Origin: CAYMSF01 sp964392985
Lineage (GTDB): Bacteria; Verrucomicrobiota; Lentisphaeria; Victivallales; Victivallaceae
Direction: 5' to 3'
NCBI GenBank assembly: GCA_964392985.1
Contig: CAYMSF010000009.1
Coordinates: forward strand, 21,728 to 85,727
Length of the DNA: 64,000 nucleotides
The position numbers and the translations under genes were made by a program. Positions 28,077 through 37,900 of the stretch are shown piece by piece (position 1 is the first letter of the stretch; each line of letters opens with the position of its first letter). The notes beneath the pieces were generated by a model. It was given only the letters and a program-made list of their open reading frames with translations. It ran no database searches and had not been told where the DNA came from.

Positions 28077-28835
28077 ATGTTGATTGTCTTACTACTGAAT
28101 AGCAACAAAATCTGGAAAATAACTATAGTGGAATTTCTGCGATTACATCATGCTCCGCACCAAAAGAAGATAATTGCATTTGTTATTGCGACTATCATCT
28201 CTGGTTTGCTCATTATTCTGCTCTGTGATTTTTATGCCCGGCAAAAAGCCGGACCATATATTTATCGCAGCGTGGATGCCATACCATATAACGAAGTCGG
28301 CATGGTCCTTGGAGTTTCCCGAACTGTAGGAAAAATCAGTAACGAATATTTTTTTAACCGGATCGATGTAGCTGTAAAGCTTTATAAAGCGGGTAAAATT
28401 AAATATATCATGGTTTCCGGAGCGAAATGTCCGGGACGTAATTATGATGAAATGGAAGATATGAAGAATGCATTGCTTGATCATGGCATTCCGCCCGATG
28501 TTATCATTCAAGATGGTGCCGGTTTTCGTACTCTGGATTCCATCATTCGCGCAAAAAATTTACTGAACATGAAGAAATTCACCATAATTTCCCAGCATTT
28601 CCATAATACCCGGGCAGTTTACATCGCACGTTTTTACAAGCTTGACGTGGTTGCAATTGATGCCCCGGATTGCGGTTTGTTCTATTGGGAGTTGCAAACA
28701 TTCATACGCGAACATCTTGCCAAAGTTAAAATGATGCTTGATCTGCACATACTAAAAACAAAACCAGCCATAAACAGCGCCATATACATGGTGGTACCAG
28801 ATTCAGTGCGCTTCTCGGAAATTACCAGCAACTGA
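28077..28835 (+). CDS. sanA: SanA-like DUF218/YdcF membrane protein
   Basis: Inner-membrane-anchored protein of the SanA family, linked in enterobacteria to envelope integrity and vancomycin tolerance. A single membrane span (IIAFVIATIISGLLIILLCD) precedes APYIYRS-like sequence (here GPYIYRSVDAIPYNEVG), then MVLGVSRTVGK, NRIDVAVKLYKAGKIKYIMVSG, GFRTLDSIIRAKNL and SQHFHNTRAVYIARF, all close to SanA. The start is uncertain: in-frame candidates are 27993 (ATG), 28077 (ATG) and 28129 (GTG, with a GGAAA upstream). The conserved part is unaffected. Confidence 0.82.
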   Translation: MLIVLLLNSNKIWKITIVEFLRLHHAPHQKKIIAFVIATIISGLLIILLCDFYARQKAGPYIYRSVDAIPYNEVGMVLGVSRTVGKISNEYFFNRIDVAVKLYKAGKIKYIMVSGAKCPGRNYDEMEDMKNALLDHGIPPDVIIQDGAGFRTLDSIIRAKNLLNMKKFTIISQHFHNTRAVYIARFYKLDVVAIDAPDCGLFYWELQTFIREHLAKVKMMLDLHILKTKPAINSAIYMVVPDSVRFSEITSN

Positions 28836-28851
28836 AAAAGATTTTACCGTT

Positions 28852-29829
28852 CTATCTTGCCAGTTGTAAATCAAACAATTCATCATCAGAAAGTTGAAGC
28901 AAATTAGTAAATTCAGACGAACCGCCACCCCACATATAATTGGCCAGTTCAATCAACCATGAACGACGCCAATATTCATCAGGATAACACCGTACCAGTT
29001 CCATTACTTTGTTAAAAAAAATATTCCTTCCTGATGCAACATCAGGCAACAATTCATCGTCAGATGCGAATGTAAGCCGTTTTATCAAAAACGGATCTTT
29101 CAATAGCCCGCGCGCAATCATTACGCCGTCACACTTAGTCAGTTTAAACATTTCCATCGCATCGCCAACAGAAAGAATATCACCATTTGCTATAACCGGC
29201 ACTTTACCGGCAAGTTTTACTGCAGAAATTATGCGGTCATAAGGGTCAACAACTTTTGCATACATTTCAGAGACTGTACGAAAATGAACAGCAATAAAAT
29301 CAGGCCTTGGATAACAGTCAATGATGGCTGGAATAATATCAAGTAATTCATTATAATTATCACGCCCCGTGCGAATTTTTATACTGAAAGAATGGTTGCG
29401 ACATTCTTTTGCCACGGCACAAACAATTGCATTCATCTGTTCAGGTAGCGCCAGTAAAGCACCGCCAGCACCGCTGCTTAATACCTGACGACTGGGGCAG
29501 GCAAAATTCAAATTTACGCCCGACACCCCCAATTTAATCGCCCTTGCTGCTGTCTCGGCGAGTAATTCAGGAGAAACTCCCATTAATTGTATAATAACAG
29601 GAATCCCGGTTTCTGTAAACGGGGAGAGAAAACTTTGTATTTTGGATTTGCGCGGTACTGCTGTAGAAATGCGCAAAAATGGCGTTATCCAGCAGGGTAG
29701 CAATCTAAGCTCAGAAACCGCGCGGCAAAACAACGGATGCATTATCCCTTCCATCGGTCCTGGCAACACTGGAGGAATGCAAATTCCATCATTCAACGTA
29801 ATTTTCCGATTCAATTGCATTAAATTCAT
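28852..29829 (-). CDS. tRNA-dihydrouridine synthase
   Basis: FMN-dependent reduction of uridines in tRNA. The TIM-barrel N-terminus reads LPGPMEGIM, with QLMGVSPELLAETAA, then NLNFACPSRQV bearing the catalytic Cys, IKIRTGRDN and IAVHFRT; IANGDILS and ARGLLKDPFL bind FMN phosphate. The NFACPS and SSGAGGALL wording is nearest the DusC-type branch. The ATG at 29829 is preferred; a TTG at 29841 adds four residues. No ribosome binding site is obvious for either. Confidence 0.87.
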   Translation of the reverse strand: MNLMQLNRKITLNDGICIPPVLPGPMEGIMHPLFCRAVSELRLLPCWITPFLRISTAVPRKSKIQSFLSPFTETGIPVIIQLMGVSPELLAETAARAIKLGVSGVNLNFACPSRQVLSSGAGGALLALPEQMNAIVCAVAKECRNHSFSIKIRTGRDNYNELLDIIPAIIDCYPRPDFIAVHFRTVSEMYAKVVDPYDRIISAVKLAGKVPVIANGDILSVGDAMEMFKLTKCDGVMIARGLLKDPFLIKRLTFASDDELLPDVASGRNIFFNKVMELVRCYPDEYWRRSWLIELANYMWGGGSSEFTNLLQLSDDELFDLQLAR

Positions 29830-29933
29830 AATCGCTAACAATTTGCGTTAAACGCAATGGATCACAAGGGTTTCAATAACTTCATTAGAACAGAGAACGG
29901 CAGGCAACAGGGAATTCAATCTCTAATACAGAA

Positions 29934-30758
29934 CTATTTTTGGCACTTTGGACAATAGCAGGAAGAACGACCGCCCAAAACTACCCGTTCAATCAGGGTA
30001 TTGCACACTGGACAGAGTTGGCCTGATTTGCCGTAAACCTGAAGTTGCTGAACAAAACTGCCTTCTGTTCCGTCAACCTGTTTATAGTCGGATATGGTGG
30101 TTCCACCGGCAATAATCGCCTGCTTTAAAATCGCTTTAATATTTTTCACCAAACCATCGCATTCTTTTCTATCGAGTTTACCGGCCGGGCGCAGCGGGCT
30201 GACTCCACTCCGGAAAAGAGATTCAGCCGCATAAATATTGCCTACCCCGACAACAATCCGGTTATCCATGATGGCAGTTTTAATTTTGGTGGAACGACCT
30301 TTTAATGCATCATACAAATATGAACCGGTAAATTCGCGGCTTAACGGTTCTTTGCCTAGCGCGGAAAGCATATCAGGACAGACTCCTGCGGATGTCAATT
30401 TGCATACCTTGATAAAGCCGAAGCGACGGGGACATTCGTATCGCATTGTCATAGAATCCGGCAGACAGAAGAAAACGTGATCATGTTTGCGTTTGGGTTC
30501 TTCTGCCGGCACAATTCTTATGGCTCCGGACATACCAAGATGTATGACAAATGCCATTTGATTTTTCAGTTCGATAATAATATAGCGACCACGGCGACGG
30601 ACATCCACTATCGGTTGATTTAACAACTCTGGACGTCCAGTCAACTCAAGCGGATAACGAATCGCGGCAATAAACGTTTTAATCCCGGAAAAACAATTCC
30701 CAGTCAAATGCGAGGATAGCGCACGGGTAATCGTTTCTACTTCAGGCAATTCAGGCAT
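29934..30758 (-). CDS. mutM: Formamidopyrimidine-DNA glycosylase (Fpg)
   Basis: Excises 8-oxoguanine and formamidopyrimidines and nicks the abasic site. The 274-residue protein starts with the catalytic MPELPEVETI (P1, E2 after Met removal), carries IHLGMSGAIRI, the helix-two-turn-helix with VGVGNIYAAESLF, and a C-terminal C4 zinc finger CPVCNTLIERVV...CYCPKCQ. The conserved Lys of the RR-x-K-Y segment (K57 in E. coli) appears as Arg (RRRGRYIII). The next gene upstream starts 22 bases away, so they may share a transcript. Confidence 0.9.
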   Translation of the reverse strand: MPELPEVETITRALSSHLTGNCFSGIKTFIAAIRYPLELTGRPELLNQPIVDVRRRGRYIIIELKNQMAFVIHLGMSGAIRIVPAEEPKRKHDHVFFCLPDSMTMRYECPRRFGFIKVCKLTSAGVCPDMLSALGKEPLSREFTGSYLYDALKGRSTKIKTAIMDNRIVVGVGNIYAAESLFRSGVSPLRPAGKLDRKECDGLVKNIKAILKQAIIAGGTTISDYKQVDGTEGSFVQQLQVYGKSGQLCPVCNTLIERVVLGGRSSCYCPKCQK

Positions 30759-30780
30759 ATTCCACCTTTTAACTGTTAAA

Positions 30781-31380
30781 TTATTGCACCTGGAGCCGGT
30801 TGCGATTTTCAGGCTGAAGCCGGTAATTAGTCAGGATACCACACTGTTTTCTAGCGTTAGCCCAGCTGCCGTTTCCAAGTTTTTTCATTCCGGCGGCAAG
30901 CAAATATTGATGATTTTTACGCATATTCGTATAAGAAAGATTTTCATGGCGGCGGAATAGCTCGAGTATTTCCCGTTTAATTTCTGCACAAGTCATACTG
31001 CGGCGCAACCTGACGTTCTTATAATCTACGCCCGCGGCAACCAGCGCATTACCCCAGTTGCCAAACCGTTTAATTGATGCCATATAAAGCGGCTTAAAGT
31101 TATTCTGCGCGTTTTGTGAAAATAACGATTCTCCAGCTTTATAAAGACGGCGGATTTCGTCTAATACCGTCTGGCGGTTCCACGATTTATACTTTTTAAT
31201 CTTATTGTAATCCAGGCCACATGCATCAATCGCGTTACCCCATGATCCGAATAGTCGCTCCGCTGCGGCATAAACATCTGGATAGGTTGTTGAGTAGTGG
31301 TGAGAATTCAAGTCCTCTTTACCGTTACGTTCCATAATATGCGCTACAATCATATCAGGATGCCAAATCTGTTTGAACAT
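30781..31380 (-). CDS. Protein made of HNH/homing-endonuclease-associated repeats
   Basis: A 199-residue basic protein of three tandem repeats of about 50-55 residues, each ending in a [RK]x-FG-x-W-x-NA-x-x-x-x-G pattern: LFGSWGNAIDACGLDY, RFGNWGNALVAAGVDY and KLGNGSWANARKQCGI. These are the HNH_repeat/homing-endonuclease-associated DNA-binding repeats, normally attached to an HNH nuclease. No nuclease domain is present here. A strong GGAGGG ribosome binding site precedes the ATG. The likely role is DNA binding, perhaps as a remnant or regulator; the target is unknown. It is upstream of mutM on the same strand. Confidence 0.7.
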   Translation of the reverse strand: MFKQIWHPDMIVAHIMERNGKEDLNSHHYSTTYPDVYAAAERLFGSWGNAIDACGLDYNKIKKYKSWNRQTVLDEIRRLYKAGESLFSQNAQNNFKPLYMASIKRFGNWGNALVAAGVDYKNVRLRRSMTCAEIKREILELFRRHENLSYTNMRKNHQYLLAAGMKKLGNGSWANARKQCGILTNYRLQPENRNRLQVQ

Positions 31381-31738
31381 TTCCCTCCTCGCAAATCGTA
31401 ATTATTATTGAAATTTAAAATAAAACCAGTAATATATCAGACATCAGTATTCACAAAAAACGCAACTTGTATGTCCAATAATTCAAACAGCGCATACAAT
31501 AATTCAAATTATAGCAATTTCAAGCAGTTCTGCCACAATATATAACACTTTCAATGATATATCATTAAGCACGCCGGCGGGACAGTGAGATTATCTGCAT
31601 GCGCCTCTTGTTTGAAACAGTTATTGTCGTTTTAGTTTTGTGACGTTGAGTTGATTTTTTGTAAATACAGGGTAACTTAAAGTATGCTTTTATTTTTCAA
31701 ACATTATAAATCAGTCCTTCAAAATTTAAGGAAAACCG
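31381..31738. other. AT-rich divergent gap before the arnB-NRPS locus
   Basis: 358 bases between divergent genes that should contain the promoter for the 31.7-48 kb locus. I see AT-rich sequence with short direct repetition of AATTCAAA near 31479-31510 but no clear -35/-10 pair, hairpin or open frame. Confidence 0.45.
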
Positions 31739-32887
31739 ATGAGAACTGAATTTTTACCATTCACTAAGCCTTGGATTACTGAGGATGATATTTCCGCTGT
31801 CGGTGACGTATTACGTTCCGGATGGATTACCAACGGTCCGAAGAATGTTGAGTTTGAGCAGAATATTTGCGCATACACCGGCAATCGTTTTGGTGTAGCT
31901 CTGGCGTCAGCAACCGGTGGCATGCATTTGTTAATGAAAGCATTGGGATTAGGCGCCGGGGATGAAGTCATTACGCCGTCGTTAACCTGGGTATCAACCG
32001 TGAATATGATTGTTTTGGCAGGAGCCACGCCAGTTTTTGCGGAAATAGATCGCAATACCTTGATGGTAACCCCTGAAAGCATCGCCGCATGTATAACGCC
32101 ACGAACCAGATTGATTGTTCCGGTGCATTACGCCGGTAGTGCTGTTGACTTAGATGGCATTTACGGTGTTGCCAATAAACATGGAATACCCGTGGTACAG
32201 GATACCGCTCATGCGCTGGGAACATTTTATAAAGGACAGCATGTTGCGGCGTCTGGTCATGCAATTTATTCTTTCCATGCGATTAAAAACGTGACGACTG
32301 GAGAAGGCGGAATGTTTGTCACTGATGACGAAGATATGGCAAAAAAAATTCGCCGGTGGAAATTTCACGGTCTTGGTGTTGATGCATTTGACCGCAATAA
32401 TCGCGGGCGGGCGCCACAGGCGGAAGTTGTTGAACCTGGTTTCAAATATAACATTACCGACATTTGTACTGTTATTGGAATCCGGCAACTGGCGCGAATT
32501 GATGAAATCACTTCGCGTAGAACAGCATTAGCAGTGCGTTACCGCGAATTGCTTGCAGGAATAGATGAAATAATTCCATTATCTGATCCGTCTTACGACT
32601 TCAAACATTCATGGCATTTATTCATTGTCCGTGTAAATACTCCCAAGATGAGTCGTATCGAATTCATGGAAAAATTAAAATTAGAAAATATCGGCTCAGG
32701 TCTGCATTTTCTTGCGGCGCACACACAAAAGTACTATCGTGAGGTAATGGGTTTCAAACGTGGTATGCTTCCTGATACAGAATGGAATTCTGACCGTATC
32801 TGTTCATTGCCGTTATTCCCTGAAATGAAGTTGGAGTATGTTGATGACGTAGTTGCCGCAATTAAAAAGGTACTGGCAAATGGATGA
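31739..32887 (+). CDS. ArnB-like PLP sugar aminotransferase
   Basis: DegT/DnrJ/EryC1 aminotransferase. The 382-residue protein resembles enterobacterial ArnB (UDP-4-amino-4-deoxy-L-arabinose aminotransferase) along its whole length: ITPSLTWVSTVNM, PVHYAGSAVDLD, FHAIKN with PLP lysine K183, KFHGLGVDA, GLHFLAAHTQKYYRE and NSDRICSLPLFPEM. ArnB converts UDP-4-keto-pentose to UDP-L-Ara4N with glutamate. The decarboxylase half of ArnA, and ArnC and ArnD, are not in the window, so the true product may be another 4-amino sugar. It is first in the envelope/NRPS locus, with an AGGA ribosome binding site, and overlaps the next gene by 8 bases. Confidence 0.87.
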   Translation: MRTEFLPFTKPWITEDDISAVGDVLRSGWITNGPKNVEFEQNICAYTGNRFGVALASATGGMHLLMKALGLGAGDEVITPSLTWVSTVNMIVLAGATPVFAEIDRNTLMVTPESIAACITPRTRLIVPVHYAGSAVDLDGIYGVANKHGIPVVQDTAHALGTFYKGQHVAASGHAIYSFHAIKNVTTGEGGMFVTDDEDMAKKIRRWKFHGLGVDAFDRNNRGRAPQAEVVEPGFKYNITDICTVIGIRQLARIDEITSRRTALAVRYRELLAGIDEIIPLSDPSYDFKHSWHLFIVRVNTPKMSRIEFMEKLKLENIGSGLHFLAAHTQKYYREVMGFKRGMLPDTEWNSDRICSLPLFPEMKLEYVDDVVAAIKKVLANG

Positions 32888-34628
32888 AAACAGGAATTGG
32901 TTTGAAAAATTATTATCGTCCCATAAGGTAGCAATTATATTCTGGACTTTTTCAGTTTTTGTATTGTTCTATGGATTGGGCGATGCAGGATTATGGGCTT
33001 CTGAGGATCGTTGGGCGGAAATTTCACGGGAGATGATGCAGAATCAAGATTTCCTCCATCCGGCAATAAATGGAGAGGTGTACTTTGATAAGCCTCTGCT
33101 AACTTACTGGTTGATTGTAATCGTTGCATATATACTGCAAGGACTGGATGAATTTGCAATAAGATTACCAAGCGCCATTGCGGCATTGGTTGGACTTTTC
33201 AGTGTGATTGCACTGGGACGGCGGTTGTTTTCACCGGCGACAGGTATGACGGCAGGTTGGATTCTGCTTTCAACTTATGGCTTTCTGTTCTGGGGGCGTG
33301 CGGCAGCAGCAGATATGGCTAATCTCGCGGCAGTTATAGCAGCAGTGGCGTGGTTTTTCTCCCGGGAACAAAAGCCGGGATTTGTCTCATATTTCGTATT
33401 CTATCTGATATGTTTCATTGGCTGTATGGCAAAAGGGTTGCCGGCATTGATTGTACCACTTCTGGCTATTCTGCCGTGGTTATTGATGGAAAACCGGTGG
33501 CGCGCCCATTTGAAATTTTCTAATCTGATAGCGTTTGCGTTGGGACTGGGAATATATCTTCTACCATTTCACCTGGCAACGATTACCGGACCATCGATGT
33601 TGTATCAACTACCAGCAGAGAATCTGAATGGTCTGGAATTAGTTTGGCGCGAAAATATACTGCGAGCCATAAAGCCATTTGACCATGACGATGAACCTTT
33701 TTTCAGCTATTTATATCAGTTGCCACGAATATTGCTGCCATGGTCTCTGGTTTTTATTGTCGGACTGGTCGCAGTATTGGCGACATGGCGAAAGCAGAAT
33801 CAAGCGATGAGATGGACAATTTATACAATCGCATTGATTTTTCTTTGTTTTTCCGCTTCTGGTTCACGCCGATGGTATTATATACTGCCAATTATGCCTT
33901 TCTGTGCGATATTCATAGCTCAAACATTATTAACAGAAGGGCAAAATCGTTGGACAACAATGGCGTTTAAAGCTACCCGATGGGTATTCATTGGCGTTGC
34001 AGCGGCAGCAATTACTGGCTGGCCACTGGCGTTATTATGGCGTTATATGTTTAATTTTCCGGCGCCGCTGGAGGCTTTATTACTTGCACCACTGGCGGGA
34101 ATTATAGCTTTGGTCGTAATGTTGCTTAAACATCATGATTGGGAACTGTTGCTTGAATCACTTACCGGTTTGCCGGCAAAAGTTGTTACAACCATTATTG
34201 CTGGTGCAATCTTGATTGGTAGTTTTTTTGCGGTTCAACTTCCGTCGCTGGACCAGTACCGTACAGAAAAACCGTTTGCACTAAGTCTAAAAAAAGCAAT
34301 TATTGGAGTTCCAGGCGATAACATTGCATTTCTCCAGAAGATACCGACAAAAATTATTTTTTATGCCGATTTTAAAAAACCGGCAATAGTTATTTACAAC
34401 AGTAATGACTGGAAAAATTTCATCAAGGACAAATCTGGTATCGTCATCTTAATCGGATATAACCGGGATAAAGATTTGCAACCCATCCAGTCAGCATTGG
34501 GACGTAATATTATCGAAAACCCGATACTTCAAGAAAAATACACTCCAGGCGAAAATAAGAAATCAAAAAAATTACTAGTCTGGAAAATCAATTCGAGGAA
34601 AATAAATGGCGAACAAGGAACTGACTGA
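32880..34628 (+). CDS. ArnT-like membrane glycosyltransferase (GT83/PMT superfamily)
   Basis: A GT-C transferase with about 12 membrane spans and a C-terminal soluble domain, 582 residues from the overlapping ATG at 32880. The first periplasmic loop reads SEDRWAEISREM and then YFDKPLLTYWL, the ArnT/PMT pattern containing the acidic catalytic region and metal/substrate contacts. ArnT moves L-Ara4N from undecaprenyl phosphate to lipid A. Adjacency to an ArnB homologue, with overlapping frames, supports transfer of an amino sugar to an envelope lipid. An upstream start at 32853 would overlap arnB more deeply and is less likely. Confidence 0.83.
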   Translation: MDENRNWFEKLLSSHKVAIIFWTFSVFVLFYGLGDAGLWASEDRWAEISREMMQNQDFLHPAINGEVYFDKPLLTYWLIVIVAYILQGLDEFAIRLPSAIAALVGLFSVIALGRRLFSPATGMTAGWILLSTYGFLFWGRAAAADMANLAAVIAAVAWFFSREQKPGFVSYFVFYLICFIGCMAKGLPALIVPLLAILPWLLMENRWRAHLKFSNLIAFALGLGIYLLPFHLATITGPSMLYQLPAENLNGLELVWRENILRAIKPFDHDDEPFFSYLYQLPRILLPWSLVFIVGLVAVLATWRKQNQAMRWTIYTIALIFLCFSASGSRRWYYILPIMPFCAIFIAQTLLTEGQNRWTTMAFKATRWVFIGVAAAAITGWPLALLWRYMFNFPAPLEALLLAPLAGIIALVVMLLKHHDWELLLESLTGLPAKVVTTIIAGAILIGSFFAVQLPSLDQYRTEKPFALSLKKAIIGVPGDNIAFLQKIPTKIIFYADFKKPAIVIYNSNDWKNFIKDKSGIVILIGYNRDKDLQPIQSALGRNIIENPILQEKYTPGENKKSKKLLVWKINSRKINGEQGTD

Positions 34629-34878
34629 AATGAGAGTCAGGAATGTCATGCGGCACATTCCTAAAAGTGCAATATTGAAACGTGAAAGTAAAGTACGCAA
34701 CACTTTGCGGGAAACGTTATCCAGCATGAAAACAATTATCTCTAAACTTAAACATGGCAAAACCGAGAAATATAAGGCGGAAAAAGTACGACAAAAGAAA
34801 ATAGTTGTTTCAATTGCCGTTGTTACTGCTATTATTCTGATGATTATTGTTCTTGTTGTTATTCTGCGAAAACATTAA
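34606..34878 (+). CDS. Small basic C-terminally anchored membrane protein
   Basis: 90 residues: a strongly basic, helical N-terminal part (about 1-64, many Lys/Arg) and a C-terminal hydrophobic span (IVVSIAVVTAIILMIIVLVV) ending RKH. No family recognised. Its start overlaps the ArnT-like gene by 23 bases and has a good GAGGAAA ribosome binding site, which supports expression. As a tail-anchored basic protein it could contact nucleotides, phospholipids or the following synthetase; all of that is conjecture. Confidence 0.6.
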   Translation: MANKELTEMRVRNVMRHIPKSAILKRESKVRNTLRETLSSMKTIISKLKHGKTEKYKAEKVRQKKIVVSIAVVTAIILMIIVLVVILRKH

Positions 34879-34947
34879 ATCATAAAAATACTGCAGTCAA
34901 GGAAATCAATATATCCAAATAACAATATTAAAGGTTACAGGTGACTT

Positions 34948-37900
34948 TTGAAGTCGAGTTGTATAAAAACAGCTGACGTTTTTCCAGATATCCGTCCAGC
35001 GCATGAACTGTTTATTGAAGAAGCAATACTCCACCCAAACAGAATAGCTGTTATTGATGCCGGTACGATTATAAGTTACCGGGTTCTTGCAGAACGTTCA
35101 GAAAACATCGCCAGGGAATTAATGCACCGCGCTATTCCAAGTAATACTGCCGTGGGTGTTATATTTGAACGTTCTGCCGATTATATTACCGCCGTAGTGG
35201 CAGTATTGCGCAGTGGCAGACATTATGTGCCGATTGCGTTAAGTACGCCATTGGAACGTATTAGTTATATCCTGCATGATGCCGGATGTCATGCAGTATT
35301 GACCAATGCGGTCAATACGAAAAAAATAGCATCGCTTCCAGTTGAAATTATAACGGTTGATGACTGTTACGACGTAAAACATGAATCGGTGTTGCCCGAA
35401 GTTTCACCGGATTCTCTGGCTTATTTGATATATACTTCCGGCTCCACAGGAACTCCTAAGGGCGTAGAGATAGAACACCGAAGTTTAACCAATTTGTGTC
35501 ACTGGCACAAGAAAACTTTTCCGGAAAGCGGCGAATACCATTCAACGCTAACCGCTGGCGTCGGATTTGATGCATCGGTTTGGGAAATATGGTCTAATCT
35601 GACAGGCGGCGCCACTATCCACATCATACCCGATGATTTATTGTTCCAACCCCAGAAATTGGCTGATTGGCTCACAAACAATAAGATAAATCATTGTTTT
35701 CTGCCAACGCCATTGGCAGAAATGGCACTGGACTCTAAATGGACAGGAAATAACTCATTAAGATATCTGTTCTGCGGCGGAGAGAAACTAAACCGTAAGC
35801 CTGGAACAAATTTTCCGGCAACGCTATTCAATTTGTATGGACCAACAGAATGCACCGTAATCTCATCATGGTCATCATTCCCGGCAGGAAGCAGTAATGA
35901 TAATGCTCCACCGCATATCGGCATACCAGTAAGTAATTTTACGATTTATATAATGGATGAAAATCTTGAATTAACACCTGCTGGTGAAACCGGAGAAATA
36001 TGCATTGCAGGTGTGGGACTTGCTCGTGGCTACCACAATCTGCATGAGCAAACGGAAAAGGCATTCGTTGCCTCTCCAGCCTGTCCTGGTGAAAGGATTT
36101 ACCGCAGTGGCGATTTAGGACGATTAAACGCTGATGGCAATTTGGAATGTTTCGGTCGCAAGGATTATCAAATAAAATTACGCGGGTTCAGGATTGAGCC
36201 AGAAGAAATTGAAGCGATACTGTCACGACATGAAAAAGTGGCAAAATGCGTGGTAATCGAACGTCAACATGCCAATAGCGTCAAGTATCTGGCTGCATAC
36301 ATTCTCCCTAAAGACACTTTACTGCAATCTGAACGTGAGATGGGGAATGAACTACGCGAAATAGCGGAGCGCAGTCTGCCGGCATACATGATACCACTTA
36401 CCTATACAATTATTGACCAATTACCTTTGACACCAAACGGAAAAGTTGACCGGAAAATATTACCGGAACCGGTATTTTATGGCAAGATGGTCGATTCAGA
36501 TGTTGAGTCTGATGTGGAGGACGCGGTTGAAAAAGTAGTCAATATTTTTCAACGTATTCTAAAGGTTGATGGCATTAACCAGAATGACAATTTTTTTCTA
36601 ATGGGAGGTCATTCTCTTCTGGCTACCGCCCTGTGCATTGATTTGGAAAAAGAATTCAAAGTTAAACTTGAGATGCATCGTATTTTTGCGGATCCTACCC
36701 CGACTGCCATCGCCAAGCTACTAAAGAACAGTACCATTTCCGGTAATGAAATTCCGTTGGTGCGCACCACTCAGCAAGAACGTCACCGCAGTCAGGCGTC
36801 AGTTGAACAAACGGCAATGTGGATGCAGGAAATGAGTGTCCATGGTGGTTCAATGTATAATGTGCCGCTGGAAATTTACCTGCAAGGAAAAGTTGATCAC
36901 AATATTTTGCAGCAAGTATTCAATTTGATTATCGCCAGACATGAGTCCTTGCGTACAAGTTTTGAATATTCCGGTGATGCATTATTTCAGAATATCGCAA
37001 AACCATGGAATGAAGAGATAAAGTTGCTGGACTTGTCCAGTCTTCCGCCAGAAGATAGTGTCAAACGTTACCGCGGTGAAATTAACCGGCATAGATTCAA
37101 CCATTTCGACCTGGCCAGTAAACCGCTGTTCAGTTGTCTGCTGGTGAAACTGGCAGAAGGAGATTTCCGGCTTATTTTCACTGTACATCATCTTATTTTT
37201 GATGGTTGGAGTGCGACTCTTTTATTTAGAGAATTATGTGAACTCTATATTGCGATTTCGCACAATGATAAGATTCCGGAATTGCCAGCATCTCTGGACT
37301 ATCAGGATTTCTGTAAGTGGCAATTGCGGTTTATGAAAACGGCCGCGTTCCAAAGACAATTAAGATATTGGCAACGACAACTTGATAATTCTGCTGCAAC
37401 TCCACCATTACCATTTCAAAAGCAAACATCCATCGGATCACGCGGTGAAGCGCAACGCCGCTACGTTAAGATAGAAGAAAAAATAACCGGCGGTTTGAAA
37501 AGTTTGGCAGTTGCGCATAATTCCAGTCTCTTTATGGTTTTAAATGCACTACTTCAATTACAGATTCATAAATATACCGGCGCTGATGATATTACAACTG
37601 GCACAGCTATAGCCAACCGTAATATCGCCGGAACCGAAAACCTGTTGGGATTATTTATCAATGCTCTTGCTATACGGAATAAAATAAACGGCGACAACAA
37701 TTTTTCCGGTTTTCTCAAGCAGATGCAACAGACTACACTGACAGCATACGAAAATCAGGACGTGCCGTTCGATATGCTGTTGAAAGGATGTTCCGGGAAA
37801 AACCGTAAATCCAACCTATTTAATATTTCATTGTTACTGCAGAATTTGCCGTGGCCTTCGCTTGGAATGGACGATATTCAAATGTGTTATTCCGAATTGG

